From the NCBI GenBank assembly GCA_963675135.1, contig OY776119.1:81027727-81091726 (forward strand): 64,000 nucleotides of DNA, written 5' to 3'. The DNA comes from Galeopsis tetrahit (Eukaryota; Streptophyta; Magnoliopsida; Lamiales; Lamiaceae). Shown in pieces: positions 1-12,300 of this stretch (positions are counted from its first letter, which is position 1; each line of letters starts with the position of its first letter). Under the pieces are notes generated by a model. The model had not been told where the DNA came from and ran no database searches. It saw only the letters and a program-made list of their open reading frames with translations. Both the position numbers and the translations under genes were made by a program.

Positions 1-1133
1 TATCGAATGACATTTTTAGGCCGCATCAATACTGTATGTGCATGTAGGCGAAGACGGTAGGCATTTAGATTAATCTTCTCAATAATCTCCAAAAGAGTAA
101 AAAAAAAAATTCTCAAAGCAAGTTTGTTTTACTGGTGAGGATAAAATCGATCTTTGGTCATAACCCAAACGATACCATCCTCGTTGAATTGAACATCACA
201 ATGACTTTCGTCGACATGCAATTCATAGGACTATTTAACAGATTCAAGATGAGCACCAGTCTAACCATGCAAGTGTTGCATCTCATGGATTCAATCTTGA
301 GCATGGATATTAGGGACTTGGGACGACGGCACTGAAAGCAAGTATGTGGGGCCTCTATGTATCACACCGTAGACAAATTTATGAAAAAAATCATTTGACC
401 CGATTTCAATCTACAAAGATTAATTCATTTGATTCAATTTCACCCTGTGATGGAGTTACACATGAGGGTTAATTACGTGGCTGAGATTGAAATGTTAATA
501 TTTGTTGTTCTAGTTTGCAGCTGTTGTGCCTTTGGTTGTTAGACAATTTATAATGTCAGTTTTGGTCCTTTTGTTAGTTTTTTTTTTTTAGTTTAGGGCC
601 TTTTTAGTAATTTCCTTTTGGTAGTTTTAGATTTTTAGTTAGTTTCAGATTTGTGTGCCTTTATAAGGTCGTGACTCCTGCATTTAGAGGGGAGTTGAAT
701 TTGAATGAAAAGTTTCATCGGTTTAGTATCGTCCCTACGATTTGTATATAGTTCGATCGTATCAAAGAGTTCTTTCGAATCTTAAAGGCTGCACTACATC
801 ACCCTGCAAAGTACAAATGAATCTTTTTATAAGTTTGCTTAAGACAAACATAAAAATCGTTCTCAGGTCCGTATTACTCTAAGGAAAGATTTTTTTTTTT
901 TAAATCTTAATATTCGATCCAAGGATCGACTAATTTGGGGGATCAATCTCACCGTCCACTAGGTGGGGGCCAACTTAAAGTCAGAGATAAAATTTGTATG
1001 GACGGATCCCTTGAATTTTTTTTGCACTTTGGACGTTTGTTCTTACCATAACATATGTTTACTCTTATATAACATACATTTGCTCTTATAGTAGTATAAA
1101 AATCAGATAACAATTTTTTTTTTATTTGGGTTT
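1..1133. other. Non-coding spacer, no gene seen
   Basis: AT-rich sequence with homopolymer tracts. Only a 66-codon open frame is present and it resembles no family I recognise. The stretch around 480-830 is somewhat less AT-rich and has an LTR-like feel (a TATA-like 'ttataag' and pyrimidine-rich blocks), but I found no paired copy and no TSD, so I do not call an element. Confidence 0.5.
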
Positions 1134-1339
1134 GACCTGGAATTTTTTTTGTCCCTTTATTAATTTATGCTAAAAGGCCAAGTATAAAAGTTTTTCTCTT
1201 TTTGACTTTAATATTCTGAAATTTTTTGTAATTAAGATTTCCAATATTAATATATTTATCAATCTATTACTTAATTATCAAATATATCCATTAATATTAT
1301 TTTTCTAAATTCATGATACATTTCATCGATATTAAAACG
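1134..1339 (+). repeat. Direct repeat copy 1 (pairs with 2082-2292)
   Basis: About 205 bp starting GACCTGGAATTTTTTTTGTC and ending near ATATTAAAACG. It aligns along its length with 2082-2292 in the same orientation, with scattered mismatches and small indels; shared blocks include 'ATATTAATATATTTATCAAT' and 'TTACTTAATTATCAAATATA'. The pair is about 950 bp apart and encloses the hAT-like element at 1422-1967. It could be a segmental duplication or the degraded LTRs of a small element. Confidence 0.6.
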
Positions 1340-1421
1340 TCAAATTATAAATTTTAGTCCATACTTTTCACTTTTTATCAAATTTAACAAATACTTTTCT
1401 TTTTAATTAAAATATACCTAT

Positions 1422-1967
1422 AGGAGTGGAAATAGGCTGGACTAGGCTAGGTTTTACATGAAAACGCTGGGTCTGATTTATAAATATTGAGCTTGAGTCT
1501 GGCCTTATCTATGATAGACTTTTTTTTATAGCCTTGGCATGACCTTTTAAGAAAATAGGTCAGGCCTACGAGCCTTTTAGAAGCCTATTAAATATGTTAA
1601 ATATGAATCGTAGTTCAATATTCAAAATTGCAAATAAAATTCACTATAAAAACAAATGCATTACAACGATGAGTTTAAATACAAATATTATTACGATTTC
1701 TCAAGTACTAAAATAAATTTAACTTATTTTAATTTAATTTAATATAAATGTCAGTACTAAATTTTAAGAATAGCTTATTATAAAATATATATAAATATAA
1801 GATATAATCTTAAATAGACCAGTTAGGTTTATAAGACCTTATATAAAGTCTAAGCCTAGCCTAGTTAACTAAATAGACTTTTTAAAAAGTCTTAGCCCCA
1901 CTGATATTATTAAGGCCCTTAATAGATTAGGCCATAGGCCCCGTAGCTCGACCTACTTCCACCTCTA
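1422..1967. mobile_element. hAT-like non-autonomous element (MITE), old
   Basis: The ends form imperfect terminal inverted repeats: left 'AGGAGTGGAAATAGG', right end read on the minus strand 'TAGAGGTGGAAGTAGG'. Flanks carry an imperfect 8-bp duplication, ATACCTAT (1414-1421) and ATACCTGT (1968-1975). An 8-bp TSD and this type of end fit the hAT superfamily. There is no coding capacity; inside are short 'taggct/agccta' blocks in both orientations. Boundaries could be off by a base or two. Confidence 0.5.
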
Positions 1968-2081
1968 ATACCTGTACTTTTCATTTTTTTTCAAATCTAG
2001 CACATACTTTTTTCTTAACCAAATTAGCTAATACGACACATATACAAGTTGTTAATGTTTGACCCACTTTTAACCTTGTTC

Positions 2082-2292
2082 GACCTGCAGATTTTTTTTG
2101 TCTCTTTTCTAATTCATGCTAATACGACACGTATACTAGTTTTTTCTCTTTTTTAACTTTACTATTCTGAAATTTTTATTAATTAAGATTTTCAATATTA
2201 ATATATTTATCAATCTACTTATTACTTAATTATCAAATATATCCATCAATATTTTTTCTAAATTCACCATACATTTTGTCGATATTAAAAAC
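2082..2292 (+). repeat. Direct repeat copy 2 (pairs with 1134-1339)
   Basis: Second copy of the ~205-bp direct repeat, starting GACCTGCAG and ending near GATATTAAAAAC. It is more diverged in its first 80 bases than in the rest. No TG...CA boundaries or TSD can be seen, so an LTR interpretation is unproved. Confidence 0.6.
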
Positions 2293-3231
2293 ACCAAAAA
2301 ACTCCATCCATCCATCAAAAGTATATATGTTCATTTTATTTAAGTAGTTAACTTTTAAGTACTTTTTTTTTTTACTTTATTAACAATGTTAATGATATAC
2401 CAACAATATTCTACCTCAAATATTCACTTTATAATTAAAATTTGAATTATTTTAAAAACTTATATTAATGAAGTATACTTTTCATGGAGTAGAAAATTGT
2501 GGAGGTAGGCTGTAGGGCCCCACATCCTCCAACTGCATGCATTAACAACGTGACTACTGACCCACTAACAAACACTGGAAAACGCATGAAACCCAAAAAG
2601 GCCGAATCAAAAAGCAGCTGAAAACGAATCAGCTTAAACAAACATGGACAGACGCCTCTTCACTTCCCCTCAAAACCAGGCACCCAATCCCCCTGCAGAA
2701 TTTACTTTTCCCTCTCTTTTCCACTCTGTCATTTCCATGATTATCAACAGTCCCCACTCGATCTCTCTCATCTCATCAGTCCTCCCTAAGGTACATATAT
2801 ATTAGTATCTCTTAGATATACATATATCTAGCTCCATAAAAATGCGAGTTGCGTGTAAATGTATAGTGAATTTTGCTCAATTGATCTACTTCACCAGGTT
2901 TAGCATCTACTTAATTGGTCTTCATTGATTTCCTTTTCTACCGTGTTCTCTTTCATGAATTAATGGTGTGGAAATGATTCAGTTAACGTGATTTCTTCGT
3001 TTCTCTGATTAGAATCTGGAATTGGATTAATTAATTCATGCGGTATTTGCAGTTTCTCTGAGATTTTGTTCAGTGGCGATAGATGATAGATCTATTGCAA
3101 TTTTTTTTTATTAGCTCTGCTATTCAGTGAAACTGTGTGTAGGCGAGTTTCTTATTCAATTCTGAGAAGAATAATTTGGTTATTGGGCAAAATGCTTGAT
3201 TGTTGAGGGAATTTAGATTTGAAGGTGCTAA
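2293..3231 (+). promoter_or_regulatory. Upstream region and likely 5' UTR of the SOSEKI gene
   Basis: No coding frame. From about 2690 the sequence changes from AT-rich spacer to pyrimidine-rich DNA (CCCTCTCTTTTCC, CTCTCTCATCTCATC), typical of a plant core promoter or leader. A possible leader intron could start at AAG|GTACATA near 2790 and end at a TTTGCAG near 3052, but this is a guess from splice-site look only. Confidence 0.4.
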
Positions 3232-4562
3232 ATGGAAGGGAGAATGAATAAATATAGGCAGGTTAGCCCAGAAAGAGCAAAAGTATGGACTGAGAAATCG
3301 CCAAAATATCAGCAACATCACCATGCTCGTAAAGTGCCGGTTGTTTATTATCTATGTAGAAATCAACAGCTTGAGCATCCACATTTCATGGAAGTAACTC
3401 TATCTTCCTCTGATGGTCTTTACTTGAGAGGTAGCATACATTTTACTTATGTGAATTTTTCGAACATTTATCATCAAGTAGTTGTTAACAAGACTCGGTT
3501 TATATATTCTGAAATCTGCATTTCTTTTTTCGAAGATGTGATTGAAAGACTAAATGTTATGAGAGGCAGAGGCATTGCATCAATGTACTCCTGGTCTTGC
3601 AAGAGGTAATTTGTTACATACATGGAATTATATGGTTCTAGCTTGTTTGCTTTTGTATGTTTTAGGTTATTTAACTAAATCCATGTGATTATATGTCTAT
3701 GCAGGAGTTACAAGAATGGTTATGTATGGCATGATCTTTGTGATGATGATATAGTTCATCCAGCTCATGGCAATGACTATATCCTCAAGGGCACAGAGCT
3801 CTTCGAAGAATCGAATCCTGGTAATATGATTATCAATGTGTTTTAAGTTGTTAAGCTTAATTCGCAAGCCTTATGAGTTTTGATTGGATGCATTTTGTGC
3901 TTAAATATAAATGGAAATCTGATCTATCTTGTTTCTTAGGTCCCTTTATTCCTTCTAGGACTTCCATAACAGAGACTCAAAAAGCACTACCAGAACCACA
4001 GTCTTTCAGAAACAAAGGGGGGTCTCCTTCACCATCTAGCTCTAATGGCAGAAGAGCTACGAAGGGCTCTCAGAACGATGAGCTATCTCCTCTGCTTCAA
4101 TGTCCTTCCTCATCAGCTATGTCTCATGATAGAGTCGTTGGAAGACGTAGTACTTGTAAAAGAGGTGTTTCGACTGATGATGGTTTATCAGAACATAATG
4201 AAAACCAAGTTTCTCAGGATAAAGACAAGGTTTCAGTGCCTCCATCCTCAGCTGCTGCTCCACCATTAAGTGGTGGAAAAGATACACTTGAATCTCTAGT
4301 TAGAGCTGATATAAGAAGGATTATTGACGAAGAGGGATGTCGAATCCCATCTAATACGAAGCTTAAGGTTGCAAATACAATTATACAACTAATCTCTTGT
4401 GGTTCGGTTTCTGCGAAAAATCACAAGTTTCCCTTAATTTGTGGGAGTATAGCTGAATCGAGTAAGCTCAAGGACGACGTACAAACTCTCAGGCGTTCTT
4501 CTTACCAAGCTGATTCTTGCAGAAGTGATAAGGAAAAATTGGTCAAAATTGAAGAAAGTTGA
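3232..4562 (+). CDS. SOK: SOSEKI-family protein (DUF966), polarity/DIX-like
   Basis: SOSEKI proteins polymerise through an N-terminal DIX-like domain and mark cell edges and corners in plant cells. Four coding exons join in frame: 3232-3430, 3536-3605, 3705-3820 and 3940-4562, total 1008 nt, 335 aa, all introns GT-AG. The family hallmark is clear in exons 1-3: 'KVWTEKS', 'KVPVVYYLCRN', 'LEHPHFMEV', 'GLYLRDVIERLN', 'ASMYSWSCKR', 'YKNGYVWHDL', 'YILKGTELFEES'. Exon 4 holds a Ser-rich linker, then 'TLESLVRADIRRI' and 'LKVANTIIQLISCGSVSAK', both conserved in the family. The chosen end is the first in-frame stop. After a possible intron, 4674-4740 encodes in another frame a stretch reading 'ASGARIIIQSK' that could be a lost or alternatively spliced C-terminal exon. 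The protein is shorter at the C-terminus than usual members. Family call is very secure; the exact C-terminus is not. Confidence 0.9.
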
Positions 4563-4740
4563 GTTCTAAAAGCTCTCAGTGTTACCAATCACATAACCAA
4601 CTAGATTCAACTCTGTTTTTTTGTTTGAATTGAGATTTAAAGTCTTCTTTCGACTTTTTTTTTTCTCAAACAGGCTTGCTTCAGGAGCTCGGATTATAAT
4701 ACAATCCAAATTATCAAATAGCATCGAAGGTAACTCGTAG

Positions 4741-5106
4741 AATACATGCTTAAGGATTAAGCTATGGAAACATTTGTTCAATCTTGTTTTCAAGTTTCTG
4801 TAAAAGCATCATAGAATTGAAAAGGCGTAATGAAAAACATTAGATAAATCTGCTTCTTAACTAGAGAATATATTCTATATGCCACTGACATTTTTCTTTA
4901 TCTCCCACTGCTTGTAATAAATTTGGAAAGTGTGCATTAAAAGAAGCAAAAGTAATTAATTAAGGCAGGAGATAGTGTTGCTCAGATTTGTATTAAAGCT
5001 AAGGTAAAACCTGTCTTCTAAAGACGTTTGGAATCTAGACTTTCTCCTTTTTCTTGAACCAACACGATCCCCTAATTTGCAAGAATTAGTCCGTCACAAA
5101 GCTTTA
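4741..5106. other. Short spacer between convergent genes
   Basis: AT-rich region between the 3' end of the SOSEKI gene (+) and the 3' end of the CHY-RING gene (-). Presumably holds the 3' UTRs and polyadenylation signals of both. No other feature seen. Confidence 0.5.
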
Positions 5107-7148
5107 TCATAGATCAGAAATCATCATAGCATCGGAAACTCTAGACGAGCATGACGAGTTGGGGCTCCCTTGAATTTGTCTAGTGTTATAGGAGTTGCAC
5201 CCCACGCATTTGTACGCGACTATGTGGAATCGCACTTCAGAAGTTCTCTCACAGTCATTGCATAGTACCAGACCTATTAATAGATGGCAAAAACTCGTAT
5301 AAGACAGTCTCATTTTCTATATTATATGACGTATCAAAATAGAGCCTGTCTCACACAAAACTTCCTCTTAATATATAAAATGTTTAATTCAATATACTCT
5401 TACCATTTTGTTTTTGTACATCTCTGGCATGGGAGTCATAGCAATCTGTTGGATCAGTCATTGCACAAGAATATAAATGATTAAACAAAATTAATATTTT
5501 TTTTGCATCAGATAACAAGAATATGAATCATATGATGAACTAATGAAAAGATGTGTACCTCTTCATCAAGCTTTTTCCATACATTTGACATGTCACATAT
5601 CGACTTGGAGCAAACGGGACATGAGTATCTGCAAGTACTCATAAACAGAATCATGAATCTTATGCTTTATAAATGTCATGTTTGCTTTGGCAGTGTTCAG
5701 ATGGCTCACCTACGACGAAGTTGCATCTCTTGGACACATTCCAAATGTATAGTATGTCCACATGGCAGAACAGTAATGTTCTTCATCGAGTCAAACAAAA
5801 ACTGCAACGAAAATACATAGAGACAACTTTAAGGAATGCAAAGTCTAAGAGCTGTAAGTATAAATCATATCGACGAAACATTATTACCTCAAAGCAAATA
5901 GCACAATTATGATGCATTGCTCTTTCAACACAATTATGTGCATTCTTGAGTGAAGTCGCATAGCAGCATCCTGGGATCATAAAATTAGATATTGGCATGA
6001 AATTTTGAGATTAAGGAAGTTTATTCTTCATACCACACTTGCTGCAGTGAAAGAAATTCTCCTTTCCACCAATTCTGCAGAAAATGTATGTATTATTAGC
6101 TAACATCAAGAAACGTGAGAACCAGAAAAACAATTGAAAACAACATCTAGACAACATAAATATTAGTGAAAGGATCTAAAAAACTCTCACCTGCATATTC
6201 CACACTCATCACAGTGGTATTGTTTCTTTGAGACCTAAATAAAATTCATGTGAATAAAATGCATTAGATTTGTGGGATGATTCAGAGCAAAACAGAACAC
6301 TTTTAGAAAGGTTAATACATCATCATCGAAGAATTTGCATTTGTTGCAAAAATAGTTCCCCATGCAAACCCCACAATTTATACAATTCTGTTGAACCTGA
6401 AAATCAGACAAACACGAATAAATCAATGAATGCCCAAATTAATCTTCCAAATTCTGAACATACATAAATTATAATCAGTCTTTTTCCTTACATCTTGTTC
6501 GGTGTCGCATAATGAACATATGACCTGCAGAAAAATATATGCACCCACAAATTAAGTCTATTCTTCAACAATTCATGCACTTTAAAATGAATGAATCTTC
6601 AGCATATTCAGTTTATTGTCTCATTTTAATAACTAGATTAACAAAAGCATGTAGTGTTTCACATTCCAAAGTAAAAAATTGTACACCAATAATGTGGTTT
6701 TTTTCAAAGAATTCATTTACATCCAGATATGAGATTCATAATCATAATTTTGGATTAAAACTCACCCTTTTCACTTGATGTCGAGGAATATCATGCCGGT
6801 TAATAGGATTCATTTCGATACCATTCTGTCAAACATAACACAAGGGAAAAATTAGCTGCAATATTAGAATTATTTCAACCAAAATCATGAAATGAAATTA
6901 AATAAAACACAAGACACATACATACCTTGGATTCATTATGACAATGCCTACAATCAAAAATCTCATCACAACAAGGAGCCCTGATCTTGCACCTTCTTTT
7001 GTAATGGTTGCATCTAAAAGAAACACAATCAGAATTCTAAAAAGGAGAATCAGAATAAAACATGGAAAATAAAACCTCAAAAAAAATTGTACCCATCTTT
7101 AATGAAATCCTCGGACACAAGCGTTGGATTTTGCTCAAATTCACACAT
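5107..7148 (-). pseudogene. CHY/CTCHY/RING zinc-finger E3 ligase, frameshift at last exon
   Basis: RCHY1/MIEL1-type E3 ubiquitin ligase. I trace twelve exons on the minus strand, all with GT-AG borders: 7148-7093, 7013-6926, 6825-6766, 6524-6492, 6396-6319, 6234-6191, 6074-6034, 5970-5888, 5801-5710, 5628-5559, 5445-5404 and 5273-5107. They encode the CHY finger ('CNHYKRRCKIRAPCCDEI', 'CRHCH'), the CTCHY finger ('VQQNCINCGVCMG', 'YFCNKCKFFDDD', 'YHCDECGICR'), the RING ('NCAICFE', 'CGHTIHLEC', 'CPVCSKSICDM') and a C-terminal zinc ribbon ('LCNDC', 'YKCVGCNSYNTRQ'). Exons 1-11 total 687 nt (229 codons) and stay in phase. Exon 12 is 167 nt and one base short: the expected Val-Trp-x-Leu-Cys block reads GTCTGG directly followed by TACTATGC, so the zinc ribbon is out of frame. 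This may be a real lesion or an assembly error, so calling it a pseudogene is provisional. Confidence 0.8.
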
Positions 7149-7625
7149 CTTTTTTTAACTGCAGCAAGAAATTCAACGAAAATCATCAGATAAATAATTC
7201 AAGAACAAGAAAACAAAGGGGACATTGTCGGAGATTCATAGTGATCAACTATGTTTCTTACCTCAAAAAAATAAAATAAAAATTGTAAATGTGGTTATAA
7301 TAAATTTGGAATTAATGATAAAAATACCTGAGAGAAGAGAGAGATTAGAAATTATTGACTTGGGCAGAAAAAAGTTTGAGCACACGGATTTTATAGGGCG
7401 GGAAAATAACAGAGTTCTACAACAACGGCGGTATTTCCGATAATGGAAAATTCAACTTTCTTTACCAAAACCTACTCTCACTCCACAGAGCGTGTCTTTC
7501 ATCTCTCTTTCTAATTCCTTTTTTAAGACTATTTTGAATCTAAATTCAATAAATTATTCTCCCTCCCTTTCCTAATAAATTTTATAAATAGATATATATA
7601 GACACAGGAGTATTAAAAAATAGTA

Positions 7626-7914
7626 CTCCCATTCCAATTTCATTATTTCCACCTTTCTTTTTTTGTTGTCCAATTTTATTATGCTCATACCTTTTTAAAA
7701 ACAATACTATTCATACTATTTTATCTGCACCCTCTTACCATCACTTATTTACCCACTTTGTCATTCACTTTATTCATAAACAATCATTTATTTACAAATG
7801 GACCCCACAATACCCTTTAATACCATTAACTTATCTATTTTATGAATAAACTAATCATTATTCATTAAAATTCGTGCCCGGAGAAGTGGGCATAATAAAA
7901 GTGGACGGAGGGAG
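7626..7914. mobile_element. Stowaway-like MITE
   Basis: 289-bp non-coding element bounded by TA on both sides (7624-7625 and 7915-7916), with ends CTCCCATTCCAA and, read on the minus strand, CTCCCTCCGTCC. A TA target and CTCCCTCCGTCC-type TIRs are the signature of plant Stowaway (Tc1/mariner) MITEs. It sits upstream of the CHY-RING gene, about 480 bp from its start codon. Confidence 0.65.
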
Positions 7915-7915
7915 T

Positions 7916-8085
7916 ATAATTTTATTAACTTTTATGCATAAAGTAAAAAAATGAGTTGATTTGTATGTATGTATAACAGAAAGGAATAACATTTTGTGTA
8001 AAATTGAAGATATTGTGAGGGTAAAGTTTTAAAAATGTGAAAGTTATCGTAGAAGTTAAAAAAATAATTGTGAAAATTATGGTGG
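7916..8085 (+). repeat. Dispersed repeat family, copy A
   Basis: Shares a core with 17887-18035 and 36828-36985: 'TAATTTTAT.AA.TTTTATG', then 'ATAAAGTAAA', 'GAGTTGA', 'GTGTAAAATT' and 'ATATTGTGAG', in the same order and similar spacing. In all three copies it lies next to a CTCC-type MITE end, so it may be the interior of a related MITE. Non-coding. Confidence 0.55.
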
Positions 8086-9195
8086 CACAAAAATAAAATT
8101 TCTTTAGTTCTCTAATATTTTATGTTTTAGCCTCTCTTCTTTGTTCAAAATTATTTGAGATGTTTAACATTTTTCACCCTCTTTCACTCAAAAAGTTACC
8201 CTTACTTCAATTTCAAAAAATAATAATTCATGATCAAATTTGTGTGCACCCAATTATAGTATAATTGAGCCATAATTTAACTTAATTTAATGTGGAGAAT
8301 TAAAAATCCAATTAAACATTTATAAATATATCAAAATTATTTTAAAAAACCAATTGTATAGTATGCACTAAATTGCATATAAGAGTTTGTCAATTTTTCA
8401 TAATTTTGACTTGCTATTACTAATTAATCTTCTCCTTTTTTAACATGATAAATCTTCTACTCATGCAAGACATCAATTTTATTACTATATACTTCTCAAA
8501 TATTAGAGATTTAGATGATATTGTACCATTTCAAAATATACATATTAAAACTACATAATTCAACTTGAAATAAGTTTTGCCTTACAAAAAAAAAAAAAAG
8601 AATTCTACTGGAAGGAAGTTAGTGTAGGTACGTAATATTTATTGATTTTAAGAATAAATTTAGAAAAAATATAATTAATTTATATTATAAATTACAAAAC
8701 GTCATATATTATGGATGGAAGTATTAGTGTAGGTACGTAATATTTTGTTTTAAAGGTCCAAAATTATGTGAACATTAAAAAAAAATAAAAAATAGTAGTC
8801 CTATTTTGGTAAAATTGACAAGGAAGTAGAGGAACAGTGAGGGTACGCGCGTTGGTACAATATTACAATTTATAAGGGTTGTTTTGATGATGAATTGAAG
8901 CCTACACTTTTATTTTTCTTCTTTCTTTTAATTTATTTAATAAAGCTAATGTTAGGATGAATATAGGGTAAGGGGTGACTCGATTCCACGTATTTATTTC
9001 CACTATAATTCCATCATTGATGTGATCTCATCGATTTCTTAATATAATCAATAAGTCACCCATGCTTTTGAGTCGAAACTTGCGGCGCGGATTTTATTCA
9101 ATACTCACACCTGAGGTTAATCAGGTTGCGGATGCCGTGATTAAGATTAGACTTGACTGCATTTGAAGAGGTCATCCTTCAGAATTTTGACTTAC
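8086..9195. other. Non-coding AT-rich spacer
   Basis: No coding frame and no recognisable element. The two phrases 'TTAGTGTAGGTACGTAATATTT' near 8618 and 8725 form a short direct repeat about 105 bp apart (quoted in part). The region ends at the left TSD of the LINE. Confidence 0.5.
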
Positions 9196-9213
9196 ATTTG
9201 CACATAATGATTT
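9196..9213. repeat. LINE A target-site duplication, 3' side copy
   Basis: ATTTGCACATAATGATTT, identical over 18 bp to 14105-14122. It directly follows, on the minus strand, the A-rich tail of the LINE. Confidence 0.9.
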
Positions 9214-9365
9214 ATTTTTTTTGGTCGGTCAAAGAAGTATTATATATATAAATTAGATTGGTACAAGGCATACAAACTAATGCATCACAGTTTTACAAAA
9301 AGAGTGAATGAGGCAATTACAACAGCATAAGAAAATAAAAAAAAACAACAATTTCTAGCAGAAAC

Positions 9366-12300
9366 TTAGGCACCTATATGGGTTTGATACCATTCGGAGA
9401 AAGAAGCAGTAGCTCGAATGGGATATTTTACCGTGATCCAACTCCAGAGTCTCGCCTTAAGTTCCTCCATTATTTTCTTCGCTGAGTATACCTCATTCTT
9501 GAAAATAATTGCGTTTCTCCACTTCCATATTATCCACACAACGCACAGCCATATACAAATCGCGTTTGCTTTCCCTTTCTTGCCACTGAGTAAGCCACTA
9601 AAACTAAGCAAACTTACCAGCGGGTCAGGGTGTAGAGTTGCCGACGTGCCCAGCCATTTGAGGCAATCTGTCCAGATTTTGCTGCTGTGTATACATTCCA
9701 TAAACAAGTGCTTCTCTGTTTCCTCGTGGTTTCCACAGAAGACGCAGTTCAGGTTGCTGTTTGTGTTGAGGACTCCCCTTCTGTATAGATTCTTTCTAGT
9801 GGGAAGCCTTCCCCATAGTAGTCTCCAAGCATGCGCAATGTTCTTTGGTGGGGCAAAGCTTTTCCATATTAATTTGAATCCCTTTTGCGCCTCTGTGTCC
9901 ATCAGTGTAGAGCTGCCCTTGTTTAGGAGTGTTGAATATGTGTCTTTCGTTGAGAATGTTCCCTGTCGAGAGTATTTCCATTTCCACGTATCCTCTACGT
10001 TCTGCTTTAGCTGGACCCTGTCAATCAATGAAACAAGAGAGTTAAAAGAATTAGCTTCCCTGTCTAATAAGGGTCTCTCCTCCACTTCCAACTCCATCTC
10101 CACGACCCCCCCTCCCATTGACCCATATCCCGTATACTGCCACTCATCTCCAGATTATTATTATATAGTCTAGAGAATTTAGTTTGTAATAACCCCTCCC
10201 CGTCCAGTTGTCTTCCCAAAACAGTGTCCCACCCCCATCTCCTAGAGTTCTTTCTAACCCCTCATCAAACTAGCCCGAGTTGCCATTTTCTGTGATTTTC
10301 AAAATATCCCCCCACCAAAGAGACACTCTACCCCTTCTCCCTGTTGGTAGCCTACCAAAACCCTCCCTCCAGCACTCCCCATATTTTGATGAAATCACTC
10401 TTGCCCACAAGCTGTTCCTCTCATTTAAAAACCTCCAGCCCCATTTGCCTAGTAGAGTTGTATTAAAAACCTCTATGTCCCTCACCGCCAGCCCCCCCAG
10501 ATTTTTCGTGTTGCATACTCTTCTCCATTCTATCCATGCCATTTTTCTGTGGTTTTCCCCACCCCCAAAGGAAGTTTCTTTGTAAGCTCTCAATCTCACT
10601 CATAATTTTTTTTGGTAATCTGTAGAAGGACAGGTAATAGATAGATAATGAGGATAGAACCGAATTCAGTAACGTGATTCTGCCGCCCATTGAGATCTTC
10701 TTGTCATCCCATTTGCGTAGACGGCTCCGTATTTTGTCCACTAGAAAGGCCCACTCCGTAATCCTTCTGTGATTGACGCCTACTCTCATCCCCAGATAAG
10801 AGAAGGGTATTGTATCCACTTTGCATTTAAGGATTTCTGCCATTTCCATTACTGTTGTCTCATTCACATTTATCCCAATTAGAGAGCACTTCTCGAAATT
10901 GATTTACAAACCTGACATAAGCTCCATGTTCCGAAGGATGCATCTCATTGTCCATGCATTCTGCGTACCTGCAGCCCCCATTAGGATCGTGTCGTCCGCA
11001 AAATGGAGGTGTGATACACATACTCTATCCCGTCCTATCTCGGCTGCCTTGAAAAATCCCCTCTCCGTAGCTCTATTCATTAGGAGGCTTAATCCCTCTG
11101 CGGCGATCAAAAAGAGGAATGGAGATAGAGGGTCACCTTGTCTAAGCCCTCTTCCTAACCTGAATTCGCCCGAAGGGCTTCCATTGACCAGTACTGAAGC
11201 CGTTGCAGTGGACACACATTCCACGATCCATTTCCTCCATTTTGGGTGAAAGTTGAGACATTCCATCATAGTGTCAAGATATCCCCAGTCAATTGAATCA
11301 TAGGCCTTTGCGAAGTCTATCTTGAAAAAAACTCTTTCTAGTTTCTCCCTTTTAGCCTCGTCAATTGACTCATTCAGAGTTAATATGCTATCTAATATGT
11401 TTCTCCCACCCACGAAAGCACACTGAGAATCTGAAATAATCGAGGGGAGAGCGCTGCTTAGTCTCCGTGCCAGGATTTTAGAGATGATTTTGTATATCTC
11501 TCCCACTAGAGAGATCGGCCTGTAGTCCTGCAATCCTGTACTTGATTCCTTCTTTGGGATGAGGACTATAAAGGTCGGATTTGCACCCCTTACTAATCTG
11601 CCATGATGGTATAATTCCTCAATCATCTGCATGAAATTAGGCTCTATGAGATCCCAAAACTCCTTCATGAACTTGAAATTGAATTCGTCAGGGCCTGGGC
11701 TTTTTGAACTGTCATACTCTTTAATTGCCTCTCGTACTTCTTCCTTTGTGAACATTGAGATTAGCCTTACATTTTCTGCTTCAGATAGCTTTTTGGTAAT
11801 CATTTCGGCTGTTGGGATTGGCCTGGTTTTGTAGTCCCTTTTATAATGATTCCGGAAGTGGTCATGTACCCCCTTCTTAACTGCGTCAACTTCCTCTTGC
11901 CACTCTCCATTTACGTCGATGCCCAAGATCTCATTTCGTTTCCTCTTCTTGTTTACATACCTGTGGAAAAAACGAGAGTTGCAGTCCCCTTCTTTTAACC
12001 ACCTACACCTCGACTTTTGATATAGTAGATTGTTCTTCCTTTTTACTTCTTGGAGTAGGATAGCTGCAGCCCTATTTCTCTTGATTATTTCGTCTACCTC
12101 AAGCCCGAATATATCATCCATCATATCCAATTTTTGGATTTCATCCTTCAGCTTCTGAATGTTACCTTCCAGATGTCCAAAGACTTCTCTGTTCCAGGCT
12201 TTTAGGTCTGCCTTTAGGCTCTTAAATTTTTCTTTGAGTACATAGCTCCCCCAGCCTGATAACTCGTAAGATCTCCATTTCTCTGCTACGAAAGCTCTAT

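Noticed and set aside
480..830. Solo LTR
   Set aside because: LTR-like composition but no TG...CA borders, second copy or TSD could be found.
7225..7443. Small plus-strand gene
   Set aside because: 72 codons across the leader/promoter of the CHY-RING gene, no family match.
9418..10173. 251-codon plus-strand ORF
   Set aside because: Antisense to LINE A ORF2 zinc-finger region, which has clear homology on the minus strand.
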